A stretch of 64,000 bases of DNA from Streptomyces sp. MJM8645 (GTDB lineage: Bacteria; Actinomycetota; Actinomycetes; Streptomycetales; Streptomycetaceae). Under the pieces are notes generated by a model that was given only the letters and a program-made list of their open reading frames with translations, ran no database searches and had not been told where the DNA came from. The stretch lies in assembly GCF_001625365.1 (NCBI RefSeq), contig NZ_LJJF01000001.1, positions 4,809,501 through 4,873,500 on the forward strand, given 5' to 3'. Both the position numbers and the translations under genes were made by a program. Shown in pieces: positions 50,502 to 58,393 of this stretch (its first letter is position 1; each line of letters opens with the position of its first letter).

Positions 50502-51559
50502 CGGGTCACCTCGGCGAGAGCGGCAGCGGACGGGATGGTGGACGGGGTGTTGGTGGCGGCGGCGGTGGCGTAGCGGCTGGCCGGGCGGGCCAGGCCGAGG
50601 TGGTCGCGCAGGGTGCGGCCGGCCGCGTACCCGGCGCGGAACAGCCCCTGGGCGCGCAGCACCGGGACGACCCGTTCGGCGAGGGCGGCCAGGTCCCGTT
50701 CGGGCTCGGCGGGGACGAGGTGGAAGCCGTCGACGCCGGTGCCGATCGCGGCGAGGTCGGCGAGCAGGCGGTCGGCCGCGGCGTCGTCGGGCAGGGCGGC
50801 GTCGGTCCGGGCGAGGATGCGCAGGTGCTCGCCGGCGCGCAGCCGCAGTTCGGTGGCGGCCGCCAGCCGGGCGGCGTGGTCGGGGGCGTCCAGCAGCACG
50901 ACGTCGGCGTAGCGGATCGCCGTCGCGACCCGGGCGCGCCCGCCGGGGGAGGCGTACGGGGCGAGGTCGACGGCGGCCACCGGGACGGCGACGACCGGGC
51001 GGCCCTGCGGTGGGCGCGGGGTGATCGACGGTCCGCGGACGGAGAAGTGCGGACCCTCGAAGTCGACGTAGTGCAGCTTGTCGCGGTCGACGAACCGCCC
51101 GGTGGCGGTGTCGCGGATCTCCGCGTCGTCCTCCCAGCTGTCCCAGAGCCGGGCGGCGACCTCGACGGCGTCGGCGGCCTCGGCCCAGAGCGCGTCCGCG
51201 GGGGCGGTCGGGCGGCGGCCGAAGGCCTTGGCCTCGGCCTCGGTGGCGGAGACGCCGACCAGCCAGCCGGCCCGGCCCCGGCTCACCCAGTCCAGGGTGT
51301 TGACCGCGATCGAGGTGTGGAACGGCTCGGTGTGGGTGGTGGTGACGGTGGGCACCAGCCCGACCCGTTCGGTCAGCGGGGCGATCCGGGCGAGGGTGGC
51401 GAGGGCGTCGGGGCGGCGCGGTTCGGGGGTGAAGGAGTCGTCGAGGGTGACGAAGTCGAGGGTGGCCCGCTCGGCGAGGCGGGCGAGGGCGGCGTAGTGC
51501 CCGGCGTCGACGTGGCCGGGGCTGTCCAGGGCGGCGGAGAGGTGCAGTTGGCGGGGCAT
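50498..51559 (-). CDS. LLM-class flavin-dependent oxidoreductase
   Basis: A 353-residue luciferase-like protein, first gene of a coupled pair: LAERATLDFVTLDDSFTPEP, VGLVPTVTTTHTEPFHTSIA and NTLDWVSRGRAGWLVGVSAT. It then has a shorter, more divergent C-terminal half than the partner. It may be a second monooxygenase or a partner subunit. The start is the ATG at 51559, after a C-rich leader of about 190 bases that follows the leader-peptide frame. ATGA overlap couples it to the next gene. Confidence 0.85.
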   Translation of the reverse strand: MPRQLHLSAALDSPGHVDAGHYAALARLAERATLDFVTLDDSFTPEPRRPDALATLARIAPLTERVGLVPTVTTTHTEPFHTSIAVNTLDWVSRGRAGWLVGVSATEAEAKAFGRRPTAPADALWAEAADAVEVAARLWDSWEDDAEIRDTATGRFVDRDKLHYVDFEGPHFSVRGPSITPRPPQGRPVVAVPVAAVDLAPYASPGGRARVATAIRYADVVLLDAPDHAARLAAATELRLRAGEHLRILARTDAALPDDAAADRLLADLAAIGTGVDGFHLVPAEPERDLAALAERVVPVLRAQGLFRAGYAAGRTLRDHLGLARPASRYATAAATNTPSTIPSAAALAEVTR

Positions 51560-51750
51560 GCTGAGGCCTGACTTTCCTCGTGCGGACGCGTGCGGGCGAC
51601 GCCGGCGAACGCGCACAGGGTGTGTGCGGGTGCGTACGGCCGCGCGCGGGTGCGCGGTGACGGCCCGGAGGCGGGCGGGGCCCGTGCGGGCGGGAGGGGA
51701 GGAACGGCGCCGGGCGGGAGGTCAGCCGGGCGGCGGGGGGAACGGTCGGC
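51560..51750 (-). promoter_or_regulatory. C-rich leader between leader peptide and monooxygenase operon
   Basis: On the transcript strand this 190-base segment is rich in C runs in its leader-peptide-proximal part and has few A residues. The corresponding gap after the cysO leader peptide is also C-rich. Such RNA suits Rho loading, so Rho-dependent attenuation governed by leader translation is plausible. I found no intrinsic terminator with a T-run. Confidence 0.4.
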
Positions 51751-51828
51751 TCAGCCGCGACACGCCGCGGACCACACGCGACCGAAGTCGATGTGGCTGC
51801 GGGTCACCAGCGGGCAGGACGCGTTCAC
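51751..51828 (-). CDS. cysteine-ending leader peptide of the monooxygenase operon
   Basis: A 25-codon open frame (GTG start) reading VNASCPLVTRSHIDFGRVWS and ending AACRG. The RSHIDFGRV...SAAC pattern parallels the RLHVDLCRL...SAIC leader upstream of cysO-cysM in this window, and both genes sets are sulfur-related. A longer open frame extends upstream, but its sequence comes from the neighbouring tandem repeat, so the GTG at 51828 is the likely start. It probably senses charged tRNA-Cys supply. Confidence 0.68.
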   Translation of the reverse strand: MNASCPLVTRSHIDFGRVWSAACRG

Positions 51829-51888
51829 GGCTTCAGTTGACCAGTGCCTCCGCCGGTTCGTCAACCGCCGTTCCCGCCGACCCGGGCT

Positions 51889-51969
51889 GGGACGCACGAC
51901 GGGCCCCGCCGGGATGCACGACGGGCCCGGACCGGGATGCGCGACGGGCACGGACCGGGATGCACGACG
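51889..51969. repeat. three and a half tandem copies of a 22-23 base unit
   Basis: Units starting at 51889, 51911, 51934 and 51957 share the consensus GGGATGCACGACGGGCCCGG plus ACC. The last, partial unit runs into the terminator hairpin of the GlcNAc EIIC gene. The array lies between two divergent regulatory regions; no function is evident. Confidence 0.75.
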
Positions 51970-52012
51970 ACCCCGCCCCGCCACTGGGGGAGCAGCGGCA
52001 GGGCGGGGTCGT
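51967..52012. terminator. terminator after nagE2-like gene
   Basis: ACGACCCCGCCC pairs exactly with GGGCGGGGTCGT around a larger loop containing further GCC/GGC pairing. It starts 22 bases past the EIIC stop on the minus strand. Confidence 0.7.
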
Positions 52013-52033
52013 GGAGTGCGGACGGACGGGGCC

Positions 52034-53311
52034 TCAGGCCTTGGTCACGTCCTCGATCTCGTCGTCGTCCTCGCGACCAGGGGTCTTGAGGTCGAACTTG
52101 GTGATCGCGAAGCGGAAGAGGAAGTAGTACAGCGCGGCGAAGACCAGGCCGATCGGGATGATCAGCCACGGGTCGGTGGCCTTGCTCCAGGCCAGCGCGT
52201 AGTCGATCAGGCCGCCGGAGAAGGTGAAGCCGTCGTGCACGCCGAGCGCCCAGGTGACGGTCATCGAGACGGCGGTGAGCACCGCGTGGATGACGTACAG
52301 GGCCGGGGCGATGAAGACGAAGGCGAACTCGATCGGCTCGGTGACACCGGTGACGAAGGAGGTCAGGGCCAGCGAGACCATCATGCCGGTGATGGCCTTG
52401 CGGCGGTGGGGCTTGGCGGCGTGGGCGATGGCCAGGGCGGCGGCGGGCAGCGCGAACATCATGATCGGGAAGAAGCCGGACATGAACTGGCCGGCGGTCG
52501 GGTCACCGGCGAAGAAGCGCGGGATGTCGCCGTGCACGATGGTGCCGTCGGCCTTGGCGAAGTCACCGGTCTGGAACCAGGCGTAGGAGTTCACGAACTG
52601 GTGCATGCCGACCGGCAGCAGACCGCGGTTGACCAGGCCGAAGGCGCCCGCGCCGAGCGCGCCGGCACCGATCAGGGAGTCGTTCAGGCTCTTGATGGCG
52701 TCGCCGACCGGGCCCCAGGTCAGGGCGAACAGGACACCGATGCCGGTGCCGACAAAGGCCATCATGATCGGCACCAGGCGGCGGCCGTTGAAGAAGCCGA
52801 GCCAGTCGACCAGCTTGGTGCGGTGGTACTTCTGCCACAGGATGGCGGCCAGTAGGCCGATCACGATGCCGCCGAGGACACCCGGGTTCTGGTAGGTCGG
52901 GGCGACCCACTTGCCGTCGGCGATGTGGCCTTCGGCGATCGGGAACGCGGTCAGCACGTTCTTGTAGACCAGGAAGCCGACCAGGGCGGCGAGGGCGGTG
53001 GAGCCGTCCGCCTTCTTGGCGAAGCCGATCGCGATACCCACCGCGAACAGCAGTGGCAGGTTGTCGAAGACCCCGCTACCGGCGGTGTTGAACACCGCGG
53101 CGACCTTGTCCCAGCCGAGGCCGTCCTTGCCGAACACGTCGTCCTGGCCGAGGCGCATCAGCAGACCGGCGGCGGGGAGCACGGCGATGGGCAGCTGGAG
53201 GCTGCGGCCGATCTTCTGCAGGCCCTGGAGCAGGTTCTGGCCGAATTTCTTGGCGGGGCTTGGCGTGGCCGGAGCCGTGGCGGGCGTCGGTGCCTGCGCT
53301 GACTGACTCAT
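52034..53311 (-). CDS. nagE2: N-acetylglucosamine PTS EIIC permease
   Basis: A 425-residue permease of the glucose/GlcNAc PTS family with ten or so membrane helices. It moves GlcNAc inward with phosphorylation by a separate EIIB. Features: GRSLQLPIAVLPAAGLLMRL, KKADGSTALAALVGFLVY, LVPVGMHQFVNS-type loop (GLLPVGMHQFVNSYAWF), and FVTGVTEPIEFAFVFIAPAL, which contains the sugar-binding Glu. The IIB and IIA domains are absent, as in Streptomyces, where they are separate proteins. A double dre site lies 60 bases upstream. The paralog symbol is assigned from gene order next to a second EIIC and nagF. Confidence 0.92.
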   Translation of the reverse strand: MSQSAQAPTPATAPATPSPAKKFGQNLLQGLQKIGRSLQLPIAVLPAAGLLMRLGQDDVFGKDGLGWDKVAAVFNTAGSGVFDNLPLLFAVGIAIGFAKKADGSTALAALVGFLVYKNVLTAFPIAEGHIADGKWVAPTYQNPGVLGGIVIGLLAAILWQKYHRTKLVDWLGFFNGRRLVPIMMAFVGTGIGVLFALTWGPVGDAIKSLNDSLIGAGALGAGAFGLVNRGLLPVGMHQFVNSYAWFQTGDFAKADGTIVHGDIPRFFAGDPTAGQFMSGFFPIMMFALPAAALAIAHAAKPHRRKAITGMMVSLALTSFVTGVTEPIEFAFVFIAPALYVIHAVLTAVSMTVTWALGVHDGFTFSGGLIDYALAWSKATDPWLIIPIGLVFAALYYFLFRFAITKFDLKTPGREDDDEIEDVTKA

Positions 53312-53370
53312 TGGGGTGGGTTCCTAACGGCATGGCGGTCGGGGGAGGGGCACAGGGGGCCGAACCGCGA

Positions 53371-53402
53371 ACTGGTCTACACCACGTGTGGTGTAGACCA
53401 GT
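53371..53402. promoter_or_regulatory. double dre site (DasR) upstream of nagE2
   Basis: A perfect 32-base inverted repeat made of two adjoining 16-mers, ACTGGTCTACACCACG and TGTGGTGTAGACCAGT. Each matches 14 of 16 positions of the DasR consensus. It lies 60 bases before the nagE2 ATG. Two abutting sites could bind two DasR dimers on opposite orientation, giving tight GlcNAc-responsive repression. Confidence 0.85.
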
Positions 53403-54071
53403 TTTGTAGCACGGGTGGAGAAGGGGGGGAACCCCGGAAAGCGCCCCTGCCGGGAAGCGCTATGAAATCGAAACCTAGTTGCGGAACGACGATCATGATT
53501 ACCCGCCGTGATTGGGATTTTGGCTATTTGCGCAACAAAAAGGCCCGGCCCCGCCCGACGGCCCCGTCGAGGCCTCGTCAGGGGTCCGTCGCGGGCCCGG
53601 CGGTGCGCGAACGGGGGCCGGGTCGGCGGGGTTCAGGGGCGGACGCGGCGAGGCCCGGGAGGAGGCGGCCCCCGGAGCTCGGGTGCCCGCCCGCCGGGGT
53701 CCGGGCCGGGCGCGGCGGGCGGCGGGGAAGGGGCTCGCCGGGGTGTCGGACATCACGAACGGCCGTCGGTCGGGAGGAGTCCGGGCCCCACCCCGTCCGG
53801 CTTCGGCCAATCCGCGGCTTTCCGACCCCCCGCGGCGCATGGTCGGGGCCGGCGCGGAAACGGCGGCGGCCGATTGCCGGCCACCGCCCGCGCCGGGCGG
53901 CGGCGGCCTTTCCCCACCCCCGGCGCGCCCCCGTCCGGCGGCCCGGCGGCCGGGCGGTGCGGGCCGCCCCGGCCCCGCCTGGCACGGCCGACGGCCCGCC
54001 GGGGAATCCCCGGGGCGCATATCGGAATTGTTTTACCGCCCGGGCATTTGGTCCTTTCCGGAAATGCCGAA
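53403..54071. other. long gene-free spacer between the two EIIC genes
   Basis: About 670 bases without a credible gene. Open frames here translate to Arg/Pro/Gly-rich sequence with no domain. The first 120 bases are AT-richer (around GATCATGATTACCCGCCGTG) and probably form the nagE2 promoter; the remainder is plain GC-rich sequence downstream of nagE1. Confidence 0.5.
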
Positions 54072-54099
54072 GGCCTCCGGGCCGTCGGGTCCGGAGGCC
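54072..54099. terminator. terminator after nagE1-like gene
   Basis: GGCCTCCGG and CCGGAGGCC form a 9-base-pair stem around a ten-base loop, 30 bases past the minus-strand EIIC stop. Confidence 0.6.
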
Positions 54100-54129
54100 A
54101 TTGCGGGTGCTGCCCGGTGACGCTCGGTT

Positions 54130-55431
54130 TCAGAGCTTGGTGACGTCCTCGACCTCGCTCTCGTCCTCCCGCCCGGGTGTTTTCAGATTGAATTTGACGA
54201 TGATGAACCGGAAGAGCGCGTAGTACACGGCGGCGAAGCAGAGCCCGATCGGGATGATCAGCCACGGCTTGGTGGCCAGCCCCCAGTTGATGACGTAGTC
54301 GATCAGGCCGGCCGAGAAGCTGAAGCCGTCGTGCACCCCGAGCCCCCAGGTGACGGCCATCGAGGCGCCGGTCAGCAGCGCGTGCACGCCGTACAGGGCC
54401 GGGGCGACGTAGGCGAAGGAGTACTCGAGCGGTTCGGTGACGCCCGTCACGAAGGAGGTCAGGCCGACCGAGAGCATCAGGCCGTAGATCTCCTTGCGGC
54501 GGTGCGGTTTCGCCGAGTGCGCGATCGCCAGTGCGGCGGCGGGCAGCGCGAACATCATGATCGGGAAGAATCCGGACTGGAACTGGCCGGCCGTCGGGTC
54601 GCCCGCCAGGAAGCGCGGGATGTCGCCGTGCGCGATGGTGCCGTCCGGCTTGATGAACTCGCCGAACTGGAACCAGACGAATGTGTTCAGCAACTGGTGC
54701 ATGCCGATCAGCAGCAGCGCGCGGTTGAACAGGCCGAAGATGCCGGCGCCGCCCGCGCCCAGGTCGGCCAGGGTCTGGCTGAAGTCGTTGAGCCCGCGGC
54801 CGATCGGCGGCCAGACCCAGAGCGCCACGCAGGCGGTGGCCAGGCCCACCACCGCGGTGATCATCGGCACCAGGCGGCGGCCGTTGAAGAAGCCCAGCCA
54901 GTCGACCAGCCTGGTGCGGTGGAAGCGGACCCAGAGCCAGGCCGACATCAGGCCGATCAGGATGCCGCCCAGGACGCCCGGGTTCTGGTACGTCGCGGCC
55001 GCCGCCTTGGCCGAGCTGTAGTCCACGCACTGGCCGGTCCAGGAGTCGGTGACCAGGACCGTCCCGCTCTTGCAGCTCTCCGGGAACGCGTGCAGGACCT
55101 TGTAGTAGACGAGGAAGCCCACCACGGCGGCCAGCGCGGTCGAACCGTCCGCCTTCTTCGCCATGCCGATCGCCACACCGACGCAGAACAGCATCGGCAG
55201 GCCGAACGAGGAGTCCAGCAGGGCGCCGCCGGCCGCGGCGAAGACCTTGGCGACGTCGGTCCAGCCGAGGCCGTCCTGGCCGAAGACGTCGGGCTGGCCG
55301 AGCCGGTTGAGGATGCCGGCCGCGGGGAGCACTGCCACCGGGAGCTGCAGGGAGCGGCCCATCTTCTGGAGGCCGCCGTAGAAGGTGTGCCACCACACGC
55401 GCTGCGGGGCCGTGGCGCCTGCCGAACTCAT
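54130..55431 (-). CDS. nagE1: second GlcNAc-type PTS EIIC permease
   Basis: A 433-residue paralog of the EIIC at 52.0 kb with the same landmarks (GRSLQLPVAVLPAAGILNRL, MAKKADGSTALAAVVGFLVY, LLLIGMHQLLNTFVWFQFGE, SFVTGVTEPLEYSFAYVAPA). It differs by a Cys-containing loop (FPESCKSGTVLVTDSWTGQC) where the other copy is shorter. The ATG at 55431 has GGAGGG upstream; an in-frame ATG at 55533 would overlap the operator region. It is divergent from the EIIB gene with a dre site between. The symbol follows gene order. Confidence 0.9.
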   Translation of the reverse strand: MSSAGATAPQRVWWHTFYGGLQKMGRSLQLPVAVLPAAGILNRLGQPDVFGQDGLGWTDVAKVFAAAGGALLDSSFGLPMLFCVGVAIGMAKKADGSTALAAVVGFLVYYKVLHAFPESCKSGTVLVTDSWTGQCVDYSSAKAAAATYQNPGVLGGILIGLMSAWLWVRFHRTRLVDWLGFFNGRRLVPMITAVVGLATACVALWVWPPIGRGLNDFSQTLADLGAGGAGIFGLFNRALLLIGMHQLLNTFVWFQFGEFIKPDGTIAHGDIPRFLAGDPTAGQFQSGFFPIMMFALPAAALAIAHSAKPHRRKEIYGLMLSVGLTSFVTGVTEPLEYSFAYVAPALYGVHALLTGASMAVTWGLGVHDGFSFSAGLIDYVINWGLATKPWLIIPIGLCFAAVYYALFRFIIVKFNLKTPGREDESEVEDVTKL

Positions 55432-55537
55432 CCTTCGCCCTCCGGGAGCAGTTGCCGGCCGGTGGCCCCCGGCGGGACCCCCGGGCGGGGATCCGGAACA
55501 CCCGGGGTCCTTTCTGCGTTCATCGGAGTACACATAT

Positions 55538-55553
55538 ATTGGTGTAGACCACT
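55538..55553. promoter_or_regulatory. dre site (DasR) between nagE1 and nagF
   Basis: ATTGGTGTAGACCACT matches 14 of 16 positions of the DasR consensus. It sits between the divergent EIIC and EIIB genes, 107 bases from the EIIC start and 278 from the EIIB start, next to an AT-rich patch (ACACATATATTGG) suggestive of the nagE1 promoter. Confidence 0.78.
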
Positions 55554-55830
55554 TTGGGACGCAGGCCGCACGCCGGGCGCGAGCCCGCTGCTCGTCATCC
55601 TCTGGTGGCGGCCGGGACCATGCGCGCCGGAATGGGCCAAAAGTGGACTAACGTGGCAGATCGGACCGGAGCAGGTGATGCTGGTCGCGCTGCCCGGCGG
55701 CGCGACCGCGGCTGAACCCGCGTCAGCACCGGTACCGACCACGCCGGCCACCGGTCGGCGGACACCCCAGCACAGCGCAGGACGGCACCCGGCAGAGCGG
55801 CCGGCGGGCCGAGACAGAGGGAGAAATCAG

Positions 55831-56064
55831 ATGGCCAGCAAGGCTGAGAAGATCGTCGCCGGTCTGGGCGGCATCGACAACATCGAAGAGGTCGAGGGCT
55901 GCATCACCCGCCTTCGCACCGAGGTCAAGGACGCCTCCCTGGTCAACGAGGCCGCCCTCAAGGCCGCCGGCGCCCACGGCGTCGTCAAGATGGGCACCGC
56001 CATCCAGGTCGTCATCGGCACCGACGCCGACCCGATCGCCGCTGACATCGAGGACATGATGTGA
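55831..56064 (+). CDS. nagF: PTS EIIB component for N-acetylglucosamine
   Basis: A 77-residue phosphotransfer protein that passes phosphate from EIIA to the sugar on EIIC. The phosphorylated Cys is Cys24 in EEVEGCITRLRTEVKD, and the C-terminus GTAIQVVIGTDADPIA is typical of glucose-family IIB domains. It is encoded apart from EIIC, as in Streptomyces. AGGGAGAA precedes the ATG. Expression is likely tied to the dre site 278 bases upstream. Confidence 0.93.
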   Translation: MASKAEKIVAGLGGIDNIEEVEGCITRLRTEVKDASLVNEAALKAAGAHGVVKMGTAIQVVIGTDADPIAADIEDMM

Positions 56065-56114
56065 GCTGAGCCACCGGGCTCACCCCACCCCCGGCCCGCC
56101 GCCCCACCCGGGAA

Positions 56115-56225
56115 CGGCGGGCCGAGGCGCACCCGGGGCCGGCACCGAGCCACAGCCGGGAACGGCGCCGAGCAGCGCCCGGGGACGGCGCCGAGCCGCA
56201 GCCCGGCGGGCCGAGGCGCACCCGG
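56115..56225. repeat. repeated GC-rich block between nagF and rph
   Basis: A 22-base unit (CGGCGGGCCGAGGCGCACCC plus GG) occurs at 56115-56136 and again at 56204-56225, with two ACGGCGCCGAG copies in between. The pattern looks like local duplication and leaves only about 35 bases for the rph promoter. Confidence 0.65.
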
Positions 56226-56258
56226 AACACCCGCTCCGAGCGACTACGCTCAGTGCCT

Positions 56259-56984
56259 ATGTCACGCATCGACGGCCGCACCCCCGACCAGCTCCGCCCC
56301 ATCACCATCGAACGGGGCTGGAGCAAGCACGCCGAAGGATCCGTCCTCATCTCCTACGGCGACACCAAGGTGCTGTGCACCGCCAGCGTCACCGAGGGCG
56401 TCCCCCGCTGGCGCAAGGGCAGCGGCGAAGGCTGGGTCACCGCCGAGTACTCCATGCTCCCGCGCGCCACCAACACCCGCGGCGACCGCGAGGCCGTCAA
56501 GGGCCGCATCGGCGGCCGCACCCACGAGATCAGCCGGCTCATCGGCCGCTCGCTGCGCGCCGTCGTCGACCACCGCGCCCTCGCCGAGAACACCATCGTC
56601 CTCGACTGCGACGTCCTCCAGGCCGACGGCGGTACCCGCACCGCCGCCATCACCGGCGCCTACGTCGCCCTCGCCGACGCCGTCGCCTGGGCCCGCGACC
56701 GCAAGCTCCTGCGCGCCAAGGGCCAGCCCATCACCGGCGGCGTCAGCGCCGTCAGCGTCGGCATCATCGACGGCGTCCCGATGCTCGACCTCCAGTACGA
56801 GGAGGACGTCCGCGCCGAGACCGACATGAACATCGTCTGCACCGCCGACGGCCGCTTCGTCGAGGTCCAGGGCACCGCCGAGGGTGCCCCCTTCGACCGC
56901 GCCCTGCTCGACCGCCTGCTCGACCTCGGCACCCTGGGCTGCGCCGAGCTCGACGAGATCCAGCGCAAGGCCCTGGAGGCCTGA
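56259..56984 (+). CDS. rph: ribonuclease PH
   Basis: A 241-residue phosphorolytic 3' exonuclease that trims tRNA 3' ends. Conserved segments: MSRIDGRTPDQLRPITIERG, the phosphate-binding region GWVTAEYSMLPRATNTRGDR, EISRLIGRSLRAVVD, VLDCDVLQADGGTRTAAITG and DLQYEEDVRAETDMNIV. A TACGCT box lies about ten bases before the ATG at 56259, suggesting a leaderless or nearly leaderless message. It precedes a lipoprotein gene and rdgB. Confidence 0.96.
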   Translation: MSRIDGRTPDQLRPITIERGWSKHAEGSVLISYGDTKVLCTASVTEGVPRWRKGSGEGWVTAEYSMLPRATNTRGDREAVKGRIGGRTHEISRLIGRSLRAVVDHRALAENTIVLDCDVLQADGGTRTAAITGAYVALADAVAWARDRKLLRAKGQPITGGVSAVSVGIIDGVPMLDLQYEEDVRAETDMNIVCTADGRFVEVQGTAEGAPFDRALLDRLLDLGTLGCAELDEIQRKALEA

Positions 56985-57066
56985 ACCGGTTCGGCCCACG
57001 GCGCCGTGGACCCGGATGTACCCGCCGCCGTACGGGCCGCTGTACACGCCGGGCCCGAAGCCCGTA

Positions 57067-57098
57067 CGGTTCCCGCAGCACCCCTGCTGCGGGAACCG
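57067..57098 (+). terminator. perfect 14-base-pair hairpin after rph
   Basis: CGGTTCCCGCAGCA and its exact complement around a CCCC loop, 82 bases past the rph stop and 58 bases before the lipoprotein ATG. Probable terminator of rph, or an attenuating hairpin in the lipoprotein leader. Confidence 0.7.
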
Positions 57099-57156
57099 CG
57101 CACCCCCCGGCGCGCGTCCCGTCCCACGGAACCCGCGCGCCCCACAGGAGGACCGG

Positions 57157-57546
57157 ATGCCGTCCAGCATCGCCCGCCCCGCCGCCCTCGCCGTGGCCGG
57201 CCTGATCGCCATCCTCCCGCTCAGCATGGTCAGTTGCTCCGCAGCCCAGAAGGCGATCGACTGCGGCAACACGGCGGTCAGGATCACCGGCGACCTCGCC
57301 GACGTCACCAGCGCCTACGGCAACGCGAGCAACGACTCGGCGGCCGCCGCGAAGGCGCTGGAGAAGCTCAGGACCGACCTCAACCAGGTCGGCAGGAACT
57401 CCAAGAACACCGACGTCGCCAAGGCCGTCGCCGACCTGCAGAAGCAGGCCGACAAGGTCCAGCAGGCCGTCGACAAGAAGGAGGTCCCCGACCTCAAGCC
57501 GCTCGGCGACGCGGCCGGCAACCTCACCTCGGTCTGCACCGGCTGA
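57157..57546 (+). CDS. small secreted lipoprotein
   Basis: A 129-residue putative lipoprotein. The hydrophobic signal (AALAVAGLIAILPLSMVSC) ends in a lipobox with the acylated Cys at residue 27. The mature part is helical, with KALEKLRTDLNQVGRNSKNT and VADLQKQADKVQQAVDKKE in coiled-coil-like pattern, and two more Cys (DCGNT and the C-terminal SVCTG) that could form a disulfide. AGGAGG precedes the ATG. Function unknown. It is followed 31 bases later by rdgB. Confidence 0.8.
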   Translation: MPSSIARPAALAVAGLIAILPLSMVSCSAAQKAIDCGNTAVRITGDLADVTSAYGNASNDSAAAAKALEKLRTDLNQVGRNSKNTDVAKAVADLQKQADKVQQAVDKKEVPDLKPLGDAAGNLTSVCTG

Positions 57547-57577
57547 CGCCGGAACGGCTGCCGATAGGGTGGGCGAT

Positions 57578-58183
57578 ATGTCCACCCGATTGATCCTCGC
57601 CACCCGTAACCAGCACAAGGTCGCCGAACTCCGCGCCATCCTCGGCGAGGCCGGCCTGGACGTCGAACTCGTCGGCGCCGACGCCTACCCCGAGATCCCG
57701 GACGTCCCGGAGACCGGCGTCACCTTCGCCGAGAACGCGCTCCTCAAGGCCCACGCCCTCGCCCGCGCCACCGGCCTGCCCGCCGTCGCCGACGACTCCG
57801 GCCTCTGCGTCGACGTCCTGAACGGCGCCCCCGGCATCTTCTCCGCCCGCTGGGCCGGCAAGCACGGCGACGACCGCGCCAACCTCGACCTGCTGCTCGC
57901 CCAGCTCTCCGACATCTCCGACCCGCACCGCGGCGCCCACTTCTTCTGCGCCGCCGCCCTCGCCCTCCCCGACGGCACCGAGCGCGTCGTCGAGGGCCGC
58001 CTCCTCGGCACCCTGCGCACCGCCCCCTCCGGCGACGGCGGCTTCGGCTACGACCCGATCCTCCAGCCCCTCGGCGAGACCCGCACCTGCGCCGAACTCA
58101 CCCCCGCCGAGAAGAACGCCATCAGCCACCGCGGCCAGGCCTTCCGCGGCCTCGCCCCGGTCGTCAAGGACCTCCTGGGCTGA
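57578..58183 (+). CDS. rdgB: RdgB/HAM1 non-canonical purine NTP pyrophosphatase
   Basis: A 201-residue house-cleaning enzyme that hydrolyses (d)ITP and XTP. Motifs: LILATRNQHKVAELRAIL at the N-terminus, ETGVTFAENALLKAHALA, VADDSGLCVDVLNGAPG (catalytic Asp), GIFSARWAGKHGDD, and the substrate loop GGFGYDPILQP, plus ELTPAEKNAISHRGQA. The ATG at 57578 is preferred to the GTG-type start nine bases upstream. A long bidirectional hairpin follows. Confidence 0.95.
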   Translation: MSTRLILATRNQHKVAELRAILGEAGLDVELVGADAYPEIPDVPETGVTFAENALLKAHALARATGLPAVADDSGLCVDVLNGAPGIFSARWAGKHGDDRANLDLLLAQLSDISDPHRGAHFFCAAALALPDGTERVVEGRLLGTLRTAPSGDGGFGYDPILQPLGETRTCAELTPAEKNAISHRGQAFRGLAPVVKDLLG

Positions 58184-58185
58184 GA

Positions 58186-58232
58186 AAATCGAAGGGCCCG
58201 ACCGGAATCATTCCGATCGGGCCCTTCGATTT
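58186..58232. terminator. bidirectional terminator between rdgB and tRNA-Leu
   Basis: A 23-base stem with a single mismatch and a one-base loop, flanked by A-run on the left and T-run on the right. It immediately follows the rdgB stop and faces the convergent tRNA-Leu. It is one of the few hairpins here with proper A/T flanks in both directions. Confidence 0.88.
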
Positions 58233-58246
58233 GAAGGTCATCCTGG

Positions 58247-58328
58247 TGCGGCCGAAGGGATTCGAACCCTCAAGCCCTCACGGGCCAACGGACCTAAACC
58301 GTCTGCGTCGCCTCTGCGCCACGGCCGC
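58247..58328 (-). tRNA. tRNA-Leu (UAG)
   Basis: An 82-base minus-strand tRNA with a long variable arm. Acceptor arms GCGGCCG and CGGCCGC pair perfectly; the anticodon loop TTTAGGT gives UAG, reading CUA/CUN codons. The T arm is GAGGG-TTCGAAT-CCCTT; discriminator A; CCA not encoded. An HNH endonuclease gene lies directly upstream on the same strand. Confidence 0.93.
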
Positions 58329-58393
58329 CTGTCCTGCTGACCATCATGTTACTGGGCCCGCGAATTGGCCGACACCTTCCTTCGACCAAGCCG

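Noticed and set aside
51751..51984. Reading the whole 77-codon frame as the leader gene
   Set aside because: The upstream two thirds translate the tandem repeat and carry no ribosome site; only the last 25 codons from the GTG match the leader motif.
53462..54020. Open frames in the spacer between the two EIIC genes
   Set aside because: Three overlapping frames on both strands have the same Arg/Pro/Gly-rich character, no start context and no domain.
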